Positions 11,265 to 23,015 of a DNA stretch of 64,000 nucleotides are shown here, one piece after another (position 1 is the first letter of the stretch; each line of letters opens with the position of its first letter). This DNA comes from Himantopus leucocephalus (taxonomy: Eukaryota; Chordata; Aves; Charadriiformes; Recurvirostridae). Position numbers and translations under genes: made by a program. The stretch lies in assembly GCA_003993805.1 (NCBI GenBank), contig RSEF01000021.1, positions 4,938,550 to 5,002,549 on the forward strand. Reading direction: 5' to 3'. The notes under the pieces were generated by a model that saw nothing but the letters and a program-made list of their open reading frames with translations, was not told the origin of the DNA and did no database searches.

Positions 11265-14200
11265 AGAGAAGTATGAAAGTCCACCATTCCTGTTGCTCTG
11301 AGAACAGACTGAAACCTTCAGAATCATCAACATCAAGGAGGGTTCTTTGGAGGAGGTCTCACCCAGTCCTGCTTATTGTGGTGGCAGGAAAACAAACAAG
11401 CAAGCAAGCACACAGTTCAAACTGAGGTACAGTTCTGTGCATGCCCCACACCTTTTTGCAAATATTTTAGACCTTTCAACACTGTGGCTTTATCTTCACT
11501 TTGCCTTGATGGCAGGCACTGCTGCATGAAAGCTCCAAAATGGCTTCAGCAGCCAGAACACCTGTATCAAGACAAAGCAGGGACAGAGATCTGAATGACC
11601 TACTTGAAACAGCTTGTGGTCCAGTGCCCAGACATGAAGACTCACATCACCTAAGAAAACAAGAGGTTCCTAAAAAACCCCATAAAACCAGCCCCAAATC
11701 TCAGCTCCAAAAGCAACAGACAACCTGCCCTTGATTATGGAGATTAACACAGTAATGTATCTACTTAACTTTCGCCAACCCATATTTGAAATTCCTCAAT
11801 ATTTGCTTTCTGTCATATTCTTTGTGAAGCAGAGCTCATACCCAAAAAGTCAAGGAGTATAGCACCCACAGTGCATTCACAGACTCTGCAGTGTGAACCA
11901 GTTTTAGATGCCACCACTTGCCTCCTGAACTGTAATTCAAGAGTGTTTGGCTCAGGGTTAAGGGTCGCCCATCTCTGCTCCCTGCGGCTATGAGCACTAC
12001 CACAGATGCCAGCTTTGGTACCCCTGTGCATTTTAACCTGTATCTCACGAGGCAAACACAACATTTTACAGCAGACAAAGACACTCTCTCCTCTCTGTGC
12101 TCTTAGTCTACCTCATGAGTACATAAGGATGATGGGTCCCAGTCTCCTCTCTACCAGCAGTCCTGGATGGGGACACCGCTCCTCACGGTCAATGGCCAAG
12201 TAGGGTCAACAAGAGCGTGCGTGCCTGGGTGAACGCAGCTTTTTCTTCCATCTGGAGCTATAAGGCTTCATGGTAAGTGTGTGACTGGGTGTTTTAATTC
12301 GCAAGGAGATCCTCAAGAGGTTGTTACAGGGAGTAGCTGGCACAGCCCATCTGTCTATGTCACTATGGTACCTAGGCACTGTTATCTTCTTTCAGATTAT
12401 AGCTGATTATGAAAAACATTTCCTTAGAAAACTGCTGGCCCTTTAGTAACACTAATGCTCTCTTTTGTGACATTCGCCAGGACTGCTACAAAACCCAGGG
12501 TTCGTTTGCACTAAGAAATTTACCACTAAAATTATAGAGCCATTTCATACTGCATAACTCCCACTTGGGAAGCTTTCCTGAGAGAGGTACTTTTCTGATC
12601 TTATTTGTATTACTCAACTGGGGAAAGGCATTATTATTTGGAATAATAACAGAGATCATACTGTTATGCCTACAGTACGTTAACTATACTGATACTTTTG
12701 TAACTTTTTTTCAAGCAAACAGACCATCTTTCTCAGTCCCTATCATTCTCCATTCTGCAAGTACTGTGTCACAGGAGAAATTCTTCTGGAATTACTAAAG
12801 AAACCTGCAGTGCAATAAGAGTTTGTCATCAGAGCTTCTGTGAGACCAGGTGTTTTGGGAGTGGATTTGTCTTCTCACGGAACAGACGGGAAGAAGCGTG
12901 ACTCTTCCTCCCCGGCTCATTTCTGCTAATACCTTGATCTGTAGCACATTAATGAGCAACTTATTGCAAAAATTACATCTTTACATTTCAAGTTATTTTG
13001 CTTGGTTTGGATGTATTGTTCATGAAAAGATCTAGCTGCCAGAATCAGGCTTTCAACATGCATATTCGCAATAACAAATTCAAAATTCCCTTTCTATTGA
13101 TGTTCTTGGAGCCGTCTTCAGACTTGCTGCTGCAGGAGCTACCACTGAATGCCACTAAATCAGTAAATCCATTTATTGGAATAGTCATACAGAACTGCAG
13201 CAATAAGACACAAACAATCCAATTCAAACCTCTTCTAAGCAGGAGGAAATAAACATTCAGCTCTGTTCTCCGTGAGTAAAAAAGGGTGGGACCTTAAGGA
13301 TGTATATGGTAAAGAAAAGGCCATTCAAGAGACAACACAAATAAACCCTAGCAATAACTCAACAGAGACAAGAAGGTGAATGGTGTCCCAAGCACTCCTT
13401 TAGCAAAGTACTGAGAATACCTCTGGGATTGTCTAAGGCCCTTGATTCAAGATACATCTTTCCATCCAGCAGCTCCCTAAAACGTTCGGCAGTAACATCT
13501 GGAACCCCCATCCAATTATAAGATGAAATGCAGGAGGATCAAAGAGAGTTCCCCAGCTCTTATGAGAACAAGCTGAAGCGTGGGATAATTAGCAGCTTCT
13601 GACTGCTGCTAACCACCTCTCACTCATTAGCATTTTTCCCTGGCCTTCCCACCTGCATGTGCAGTTCCCTTTGCCTCCAGAGTACCAAGTTCCCCTCCAC
13701 CTGCATCTCTTTTAACCTGCCTGTAACAACAGTTGTCCTGACACATCCTGGAAGTTTATAGCGGACTCTTTTCTCCTCCCCCCCATTACCAGAGGCAAAG
13801 CCTTTTGCGACGTATTTTCACTGCTTGGGAGTGGGGGTGAGGGCAACAGATGGAGGGGGGGGGAACCAAGCCAACCAACAAAAGGGGTTCAGGAACTCTG
13901 GAGATCCTGGTGCATCTGCAGACAAGCAGGCAACACCAGCAGACAAATACAGCTAAACAGCAACAAAATAATACTTACTTCGCTTCTTGTATTCCCCTGT
14001 GTCCACAGAGTTCTGGTCAGGATGAGAGAGGTGTAACTCGCAGGGAGAGAAAAACATTTGCTCGCTAGTTCCTGCTTTTTTTTGAACTGGCTAATACATT
14101 GCAAGCAGCACAGCAGTCTCAAGTCTGAAAGGCACCTTAACAATAGCAAGGAGTCAAGCTGTCAGGAGCAAGATTGAATTGTGAGTTGCTTGCCCTTGCA

Positions 14201-15856
14201 AAAGAAATGTGGGTTGCGTGTCTGTCACATGTGGGGACCCTAGAGTCGCATCACTGGATTGGGTTTAAGTGCCTGCTCTTTTCACGAAGAACAGCACTCA
14301 GCAATTCTCCTCTATCCAAGGGAGAGACTAGTACTGAAGGTATAGAAGGTAAAGCTCAGCCCGGAACCCCCATCACAAACAGAAGGAAGACGGTTTTCCC
14401 CATATGCTGTGGCAATTCTCCACAAGACAGGGGCATTTCCTTCTGACAAGTCAACCAACAAATCAGGCCTTTCCCCGGTGCTATGGTGTTCCTGTCCCAT
14501 CACTTAGAGCAGGCTCACGTGACAATCCCAGAGACAAAACCCACGGAGTGACTCTAGTCATACTGACAAGGGAAACAAACTGATTTGGCACACAAGAAAT
14601 CTGCTGCAAAGAAACAAACATGCTGAAATAAGGGTAAAATGTTAATGAAGATCTGGAAAGCATTAGGAAACCCTAAGATTAAAGGTATCCTGGGAATATA
14701 ACTTAGCCAGTAACAGCCGATAAGGTCAGCCTAGGGATTGCATTCAATTTGGTCTTAAAAATTAAACTTTCCCTACTGTGACTCAACAAAAATGTATTAA
14801 ATGTAAATCATGTAACAGTGCTGTCACGTGGATTTTGAGTAATTTTGCACCAGAAATAGTATACTGTGTGGTTGCCAGAGTGACACAGCGCTGACCCCAT
14901 TCTCCAGTCCAGGCTGTCCAGTACTTGAGCTTATACAGACAAGAGACACCAGAGCTCTTCAAAGGCTGTCCCAGGGAAACCTATTCTCTCCCTCCTATCA
15001 TTTGACCTGCAGGTATGACCGAGCGCTGAGGTGAGCTACAGCCCCATCCTTTTGCAATCCGCCTTTGACAGCAGCCCTACAGAGCCCAAGAGGTCGCAGT
15101 GCGCTCCGAGTGCAAGCTCTCCCGTACCGCCATGTGAAGGTATGGGCTGTAGCCACCGAGAAGTCTGCAAAACCAAATTTTCCCCCTTGGTTGACAGAGA
15201 CTTCTGAGCTCATGGATAAGGAGGGGATGAGCTCGTTTGGGGTATCAGGAGTTTCAGCTAACTGATAACAACAGTGGAGGCTGGGCTGCTCTGTTCTAAC
15301 GGTGTCTCTAGCTCCACCAAATCAAATCACGATGAGAAATACATTAGATTCCTTTTCCTCTAACTCAGCTCCAGACTGCTTTTTAACAACCAGCCTTCTT
15401 CCAGCCCACAAAAAAAAAGCCTTTCCCCCTCCTGCCTCTCCCTGGCCGAGCAGCAAATCCTCCCGGAGCCACCAGCCCCGGCAGTACCGGAGGGCCGAGA
15501 GCCGCGGAGAGAGAGGAGCGCCGGTACCGAGCGGGGCAGAGGGATGAGGGCACAGCCGGGCTCCGGCGTGCTGCGGCCAGCCGAGGAGCGCTCCCGGCCG
15601 GCCCGTCGCTGCTCGGGAACCCCCCGGCGGGTCCCCCGCCGCCGCCGCGGGTTGCTGGCAGCAGCCCCGGAGCCGCAGCGCTGCCGCCGGGGAGAGAGGT
15701 AATAAATAACCCGGGGAGCGAGGCGCGGAGCCCGGCGGGCGGCGCAGACTCTGACCTGACAAATACCCACTGGAAAATCATCACCTCCCGCCCCCGGGAG
15801 CCTGGAGCCAGCCCCAACCCGGCCCCAGACGGGGGGTGGCGGGGGGGGGGGGGGGG

Positions 15857-15857
15857 N
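15857..15857. other. Assembly gap placeholder (single N) in poly-G
   Basis: One N lies inside a run of G within a CpG island. True length and sequence here are unknown. G homopolymers in GC-rich DNA are commonly lost or mis-sized in sequencing. Confidence 0.9.
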
Positions 15858-16026
15858 GGGGGGGGGGGGGGGGTGGCTGCGCAAACACTGGGGCGCGCAG
15901 GAGCCAGCCGGCCCCGCCGCCCGCCCCGTCGAGCCGCGCCGCGCCGCCGGGGGTGGCGGCAGCGGGGGCGGGCGGCGGGGCCGGCTGCGGAGGGCGGGGA
16001 GGGGGGAGCCGAGCGGCCCCCGGCAC

Positions 16027-16048
16027 CACACACACACACACACACACA
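16027..16048. repeat. (CA)11 microsatellite
   Basis: Eleven uninterrupted CA units lie within CpG island B, followed by imperfect CAGA units. Confidence 0.9.
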
Positions 16049-16966
16049 CGCAGACAGACGCACAGCATCGCGCTTCGCCTTTCCCCGGCTGGGCTGTGGC
16101 GGGCTCCCCCCGAGCCGGGACACGGCGCTCCCCCCCCCGGGGCCCGCGGCACCCGGCGGTGCCGAGCGGGAGCCGTCCCGCAGGGCCGGGAGGGGGTTTT
16201 CCCGCCCCCGCCGTTGGGAATGGGTTTTTCCCAGTAAGCGTGGCTCCCAGTCTGCGGGGAGAGCGTGTCCCAGCCCCACAGCCTGCTCTCACCTGCTCCG
16301 TGGGAAGGCAGCACCCACCGTCCCAGGGGTAGCGAGGAGGAAAAGGGGGGGTGGGGATGGATAGATGCTTTATTTTCCGCTCTATGCAATAAAGTGTGAT
16401 TATAAAGAATATAACAGGGAGCACAGCTTGAATTCCAATTGGTGGAGAGCCTGTTGTTAACCATCAGGGAACTATTTATTCTCTAGCCTTACTGATGCTC
16501 CTTGGTCAATAATGATAAAGGGGGGAAAAAGGGAGAAGAAGTTGAAGCCATTATAAAGAAGCAATCACATTACGGAGAAGCAGCAGCAACAGCCCCCTCA
16601 GAATCTATGATTCCCTTAGGTCATGTCTGGCGTGCTCAGACCACTGGCCACTGTCAGTATTTACCCTGCATCATTAACCCACCAAAGAGTTTTTTTCTTG
16701 CCAGAAATGACTGATTTCTCAAGCCTGATGGCAATCATCATTCGTGAGACAGAGCAGTGCTCCCCTGCTGCTGAACTATCTCCGGTGATATTTAATAAAT
16801 AAATAAAATAGCCGGATGGTTGACCAGCTCCTCAGGAAAAGGGAAGAGAATGTGTCTATTTATTGTGATTAAATATTCGCTACTCCCCAATTCTGACACT
16901 TACTCATACATACAGACATGTGGTATACATGTATGCTTGCCCTAAGCCCCGATCGACTCACAAAAC

Positions 16967-17062
16967 ATTATTATTTATGGTTTGCGTTGCTGTTACATCT
17001 CAGAACCAGGACCATATTGTATGAGGTGCTGTACAGACAAAGGCCGGTCCCTGTCCCAAACA
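16967..17062 (+). repeat. Old dispersed amniote-type repeat, plus orientation
   Basis: Contains TTATTATTTATGG, AGGACCATATTGTATGAGG, TGCTGTACAGACAAAGG and GGTCCCTGTCCC in that order. I recall this series of words from a repeat common in turtle, crocodilian and bird genomes (CCCATTGTGCTAGG, TGCTGTACAAACAC, GGTCCCTGCCCC). I cannot give its family name with certainty. Confidence 0.5.
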
Positions 17063-18999
17063 GGCAGCTGATGCACTCCCGAGACTGCTCTTTTTTGCAT
17101 TACTGAATTCCACGTGAGTTTTGCCAATGTTTCAAAGAGGATCAGAGTCACACCAGGCCAGCTTTAGAAACTTCTGGCATCCAAACTGGATGCCAGATCA
17201 AAAAACCCAAACACAGTGCAGAAACCTAAGCTCAGAGTTTGTTTCCTTTGCTCTGCCACAGGGGAGCTGGTTGTATTTGAAGGCTTTGGTTAACTCCTCC
17301 TTATCTCCTCACTGGCATCATTCCGTCACGGGGGCTCCACAAACCGCACAGGGCTGCACACAGATCTGAATACCCACCAGAGATTATTTATGCCATGTTA
17401 CAATGCACAACCCATGCCAAAAAGCGAGCTTCCGTGTCGTGAAATAGCACTTCACACCACTCACTGCTGTATTCCCAACCCCGAAATGGTGCTCAAAAGT
17501 TTCTCCCAACTGCCTTAGACCCACTTCCCCAACTGAGATTATCCCTCACTGCCTGCATCGCACTCATCTAAACCATGGCCAGCAAACAAGTGGGAGGGTG
17601 GGGCATTGTTTTTATTGTTGTCATGGGTTTCCCATAACACAAAAAAATCTGACCCTCCTTGCCATGAACATCAGCTCCGGGAAATCCAGGTTTTCTGACA
17701 GCTTTGCCACTTCCCGGGCGCGTTCGGGGAAGGCCTAGAAGCACAGTAATGAGCGAGGGGCAAGAGAGCAGGAGGCCACGGGGAGGGCAGCGATGGCTGA
17801 GGATGGGCTTCCTGGGGGCAGTGCCTGCACACTAGATCACAGAGTGGACAGAGTACAATGGAGAAAGCAAACATAGGGACATATGAGGAAAATCACAGTC
17901 ACCTCAAAGGAATCAGCAACATTTTCTTACGGAAAGGTAATGGGTTCCTTATCCCTATGGTCTTGCATCTTCCCTCTCTTTTCTCTGTTACCTGCTGCGG
18001 CCTGGAGTGGCGTTTTCAAAGGAGCTCAAGGACTGTCCCAGCTTTAAATTTTAATGTGGATGAAGCAGTAAGGCCTTGGCCATAAAAAATTGAAGTTTAT
18101 ACATTTCAAAAATACACATATTTTTCTCAGTGAAGAGAAAAGGTCTGAGGGAATGGAAAGCGCGTGTCCTTGGGCTCCCCAGATACTTAGTTCTGAAAGT
18201 TTCATTCTGAGACAGCTCCAGTCTCCTTTACATTTCTTTGAAGATTCTGCCTTTAGCCTGTAGAGCAGGTTCCTTCTTTCAGTTTTCTGGTTTGGGGAGC
18301 TAAGTTATTCTGTTACCAAAGAGAAAATTTCCACGGTTCTGGAGACGTGACACTTCCCTTCTTTAGGACTTTCAACAAAGCAACACAACTGACAAAATAG
18401 GACATCTTTTTGCTCAAAACACGTGACAGGCTAAGGTTCCTTCAGGTGAACACTGAAATGTTACTGGCAACTTGGCAAGCATTATTCACCTGATCATTGT
18501 TATTTAGACATACGTACCCAAACGTAATGCCGCCTTTTATGATGTTGTGAGCTGTGGACGTGTCCCTAAATTGTGACTAAGTTTAAGAGTAGCACTGAGT
18601 GAAGCTGCTGTTGTAAATCAGTCCAGGAAAGTTCCTCCCCAACCAAAACAAGGATCAGCCTGCTTTAAGAGCAATCATTAAATGACTCTCTTTTAATAGG
18701 CAAGATGAAAATCAAGATCTAGAAGAATTAGCAGGGAAGGGAGGGACATTGTTCCTTGCTGCCAGCAACAAGCAACTCCTACTGACACTGTTGGCAGTTA
18801 TTCACACTCGGCAGCAAAGGAATTGGGAACCATAACCTTGTATAAAAGTTTGACTTGAAGACTTGGTACAACTAAATCCAAATCCTTTTCTGGAAGCCAA
18901 GAAATGAGGTTCATTCTAGCTTAGAAGACGCGTTAAGAGTCGCTGCTTAGGGACAAAGCCATGTTTCTTTCCCTGTACAGGGATGCCTGTCTTTTTGCT

Positions 19000-19110
19000 G
19001 TGTGATGCCTTCTGTAAGCTCTTTTGGGGGCAGGAGTATAAATCATAATAAAGCCATGGCACGGCATATAAATCATAATAAAGAATAATGATACGTAATA
19101 AGGATGAATA
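19000..19110 (-). repeat. Old dispersed amniote-type repeat, minus orientation, with a 30-bp-period direct repeat
   Basis: TGTAAGCTCTTTTGGGGGCAGG followed by an AT-rich TAATAA tail looks like the reverse complement of the same repeat type as at 16967, with the middle deleted. Within it TATAAATCATAATAAAG occurs twice (19037-19053 and 19067-19083), 30 bp apart. Confidence 0.45.
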
Positions 19111-22105
19111 ATATTAAGAGAACTGTGAGAGAGAGCGAGAGCCTGCACACATGCATACGTACAACTGTACAAACAAATACAGATAGAAAAGGTGGTTGTT
19201 ACTGTTTTCCAAAGTGAACATTTTTTTTTGTCAGTGGATATTTTGCTGTCAACACATTGACCCCAGCCTCCTTTCACCACCTTCTTTTCCTACTTTCCCT
19301 GCCCTGCTGCACATGGAAGGCCAGTGAATAAACATGTGCAGGTATTACACTGCTCGGAGGGTCATGAACTGACATTACAGTGGGAGTTTAAAAACACCCA
19401 GCTCCCACAGATCCTGCGCCAGTCTGTGTGCAAAGCCTTCCCTCTGCTTTGGGTTGCATTATGTCACCTGAACAAATCAAGGAGCTGGTAATTCGCTAAC
19501 CACAACGCACAACTGTCCCTTTCCAGTGATGCTTCCAAACAACAGGGTAACTCTCTTTCTACGCTCCGCACTACTACTACAGAGAGCATGCCTTGAAGAG
19601 CGAGAGAGATCCTAACCTGCTGGAGGGCTGCTTGGCTGTACAGGGAAGACATGGTTCCCTGAAGGCTAGAAGAAACTGCAGGAGATTTTCTGTTACTTCA
19701 CCCATTCTGAGCAGTTGTAATAAAGGAAACTCAAAAAGCTGCCACCTGGACAGCTCTAAATATCGAATCTCATGCTGCTGAGGAAGGAGAAGAGAAGCAC
19801 AAATGGTGACAAAAAAGACCTCAAGGAACATGTAGCAGTTGTAGCAAGAAAACAGAAAGGAAAAAATCCTCAATGTCCATCAGGATGCCCCATTCTTCAT
19901 GTAAAACCAATGCATTTATACATAAAAGAGACAGAAAGACAGGCCCATGGCTGTCTGCTAGGGTAGAAGTAAGGACGGAAGGATGAATAGTTAAAGACAC
20001 AAAGAGAGACGGACTGGGAGGTAAGAGAGTTTAGATGTAGGTAGGAGTTTCCTTTTCTGACCTGTCTAAAGCACCTGGCAGACTGTTGCAGCTATTCAGA
20101 AAGTCACGAGTACCATGCAGAGTTTGATGTACTTCCCAAACCCCAGGATTTATTAAGCATGGCTCTGCTGCTTCCACTTCCAAAGAAATGAAGCTTAAAG
20201 TGTCGAAGAAAGAGGTTCCTGTTTTTATCTCCTTTGTTTTGTGAGACCTTTTCAATCTGAAGCTGAATTTAGGAGAAGGCTATGCTGATGGTTCTACCAC
20301 CTGACTTACACATTTGGGAGGGTTTTTTTCTCACCATCTTTTCATGCTGGCTGCACAGACGTAACAAAGCAAGCTGTCCTCTCAGCCAAGGGGAATCCTT
20401 TGCCCCCACACCCTGCCCAGCCTCTGGCACTCCCAAGAACAATTTGGTAACCACTGTGCATTGCTGTGTCATTTTTTAACTGCATTTAAAACCAAAGGTG
20501 GGTAGAACTGGTTTGGTGAAAGTCTGTAAAAGTCTATAATTACAACAGTATGAATGAGCCTTGTAAAAAGCCTCCTGACACAAAGGAGAAGCTGGGAAGC
20601 CAGGCCCCCCACTAGAGGAAATCCAAAGACAATGCTATAACCCATAGGCATCTGCTAACACACCCTGAGAAGCAGATAAAAACAGCACCACAAGTGGCTC
20701 TGCACCTGGAAAACATCCCTGCGTGCTTATCTGCAACGGCAAATTCAGGCTCAGGAGTTGGGTGAGAGTAATCACAATCTTAATATGAATTTAGAGTAGG
20801 TGAGAAGGACTAGACTGGTCGGGCTAGAGAACCTTGGGCCTCTTCTGAATACTCAAAGTTAGGGGAGCAAAATGGCAAACTTCCCCTTACCGCTGTCCTG
20901 CCTTTAGGGCATCCCCACTCAGGCGTACAGCTCAGCTGTACGGGAATGGGGAAGCTTGCTACCTATCAATCACACAAGTCTTCACCTCTCTAATGAGGCA
21001 GATGATAGAAGTGGAAGTTGTAATTGCAAATTCTGCTAATTGCAGAACTGAATTAGAGATCCAGTTTTACTCTATACAGATATGTTTGTCAATTTGCAGA
21101 GAAGGAGGTAAATAAAGACGTGTTTGAGATCTTCAGGATTAGATGCTAAGATCAGACTAAGAAGTAAATTTCCTAGAGCTCACATAGCACAGCATCTAAC
21201 TTCCTTTCCATGTCCGTCGCCCTTACAAGTAGCTTTGGACTTCTCAGCTCCTTGTGAAAACTGATTAATCTACCACCTATAGATTAGCCTGAAGGGGTTT
21301 TTTTTTGTGTGTGTTTGGGTCAACAGATTGTCCACAAGAGCTTGACTAGAAAAACCCAGGGATAACTAGATTGCTAGCATATCTGATTAGCCAAAGGAAA
21401 CAGGGTGGCTGGGTTGGTATAACTTTACAGAGCTGACTGAGTTGGAGCTACTGATCAAGATACATCCAAAATTATTTGCTGGCTGAGTTAGCCAGTTCCG
21501 TTTCAGGTATGATGAAACAGATTTCCCAGTCACTGAATATTAGCAACAGAAACAGTACAAGGGAAAGATTGCTTAGCTGGTTAAATGTGTATTTAAAATG
21601 CTGATAGCCCACACTGAGATCCAAGAAAAAAAATGTATTTATCATTGTTATTAACAATAATAGAAATAAAAACAATTTTAATAGCACAGAGGGCTTGATG
21701 CATTTCCCAAATGCAAGGATTTATTAGTTTAAAGCCTGTGTATTTATTTTTCTCTCTCCCCAGTCCTGCCCCCCCTTCCAACTGTCTTGAATTTTTAATG
21801 CATGCTGTTCTAATGTCAGCCGTTTTTCTTGTAAAGGTTTTCTGACATAACTTTATATTGCTACATCCTTTTGTTGTTGCCATTCCCCATCCTTGTTAGA
21901 GTCTCCACTCCCCTAATGAAGCTCGTCTCCTGCCAGGATAATAAAAGAAAATAGATACAGAGCTGAAGTGAGCCAGTGAGCGGTGTGTGCATTTGTGCAT
22001 GTGTCTGATTAGAAATAAGGGTGACACAAAATAAGTGCCATAACAGCCTGTTCTCCAGGGACTCCCAAGGCTGTCCCCAAGATCTGCAGTTTCTATATAT
22101 GGCTC

Positions 22106-22137
22106 TGTGTGTGTGCGCACGTGCATGCGCACATATG
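22106..22137. repeat. 32-bp perfectly alternating pyrimidine-purine tract
   Basis: Starting at the TG run, every base alternates pyrimidine/purine for 32 positions through TGCGCACG and ATGCGCACATATG. Such tracts are classic candidates for left-handed DNA. TA/CA-rich simple sequence follows to about 22190. Confidence 0.85.
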
Positions 22138-22904
22138 GATGTATACACGCACATAGTTTGTATGGATCTAATTTTATATACACACACTGACAATGTCGAA
22201 GGACATCTTTGGAAGGTGTGCACTGCAGGTGCCAGAAGTATGGGACATTCTGCCAAATTAAAAAAAAAGGACTCAAAGTAGTCCAGTGACTTCCTAGTCC
22301 CTAAATTTTGGGGGTATTCTTTTAGTGTTTCACAGTAACAAGTTGCTGATTAAGCATGTTCAGTAGCTTTCTAGCCGTTGTCTCTCTTTTCGTTTTCCCC
22401 CCACCCATCTTCATGAGTGTCTAATAAATGAGAAGGCACCTGACTCCTGTTGCCAGTCAAAAGACCAAACAGAACTATTTTCACAGCCCAGGAAATGACA
22501 GAGATCTTTGCTATCCTGTGTGTAACATCCCCTTCTCCTTCCCAGCACTGAACTTCCAAAGCACAGATCTGTTAGTAGCATGTATACATTGGCATCTTTT
22601 GAGCAATAACAGCCACTGCAAAAAACATACTGTAGCCTGTGCTAAAGAGAAGAGCCCCCTCAGCTCTTTAATGCCTTCCAGCCTTAGGAACAGCCTCTTG
22701 TGCTTTTCCAGGGCAATCCATGGCCTCACTATAAGCTGTGAAAAAAATCCCCAAAACTCTACAAACCTTCTTTCTCTTCTGTCCATTGAGAATAAGAAAC
22801 TTAATGTTTCTATAACATTCCTCAGACTTCTAACTGCTTCTATAGGTCCTTGATAACTAAGTCTCACAATTTCAACGTGATGGAGGTGGTCAGTGATTAC
22901 ACTT

Positions 22905-23015
22905 GTATTACAGACTGATGAAGAGGAGAGAATTTAAATTAAGGCTCCTGGGGACACAGAACGAGGAAGTGGCAGAGTCAGGGAAAGACCTGAGGTGTTG
23001 TCACACCCAGGTCCT
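22905..23015 (+). repeat. MIR-like fragment
   Basis: TTACAGACTGATGAAGAGGAG is followed by GGGACACAGAACGAGG, AGTGGCAGAGTCAGGG and CACCCAGGTCCTC. This is the order expected of a MIR 3' region (GATGAGGAAACTGAGG, GGTCACACAGC, GTGGCAGAGCCAGG, ACCCAGG). Confidence 0.55.

Larger units (their letters stand above)
2200..15400. other. Gene-free 5' flank of SAMD11, segment 1
   Basis: No exon with recognisable protein similarity was found on either strand. Open frames here are under about 150 codons and have no familiar motif. Contents noted are MIR-like and other old repeat fragments, a palindrome at 7954-7988, a TTTG/TG-rich microsatellite near 11208-11264, and otherwise unique-looking DNA of about 40-45% GC. 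Confidence 0.6.
15430..16345. promoter_or_regulatory. CpG island B, with a single-N gap in a G-run
   Basis: GC content rises sharply, with very frequent CG dinucleotides from about 15430 to 16340. The stretch includes a G-run (15841-15873) broken by an N at 15857, and a (CA)11 microsatellite at 16027-16048. Long open frames on both strands come from the scarcity of stop codons in GC-rich DNA and have low-complexity Pro/Arg/Gly/Ala composition, so I do not call a gene. It lies about 15 kb upstream of SAMD11. It may be a promoter for an unannotated transcript or an alternative or distal SAMD11 element. Confidence 0.65.

Noticed and set aside
15360..16464. Open frames up to 354 codons across CpG island B
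   Set aside because: They read through a poly-G/N gap and a CA repeat, are low complexity, and overlap in several frames.
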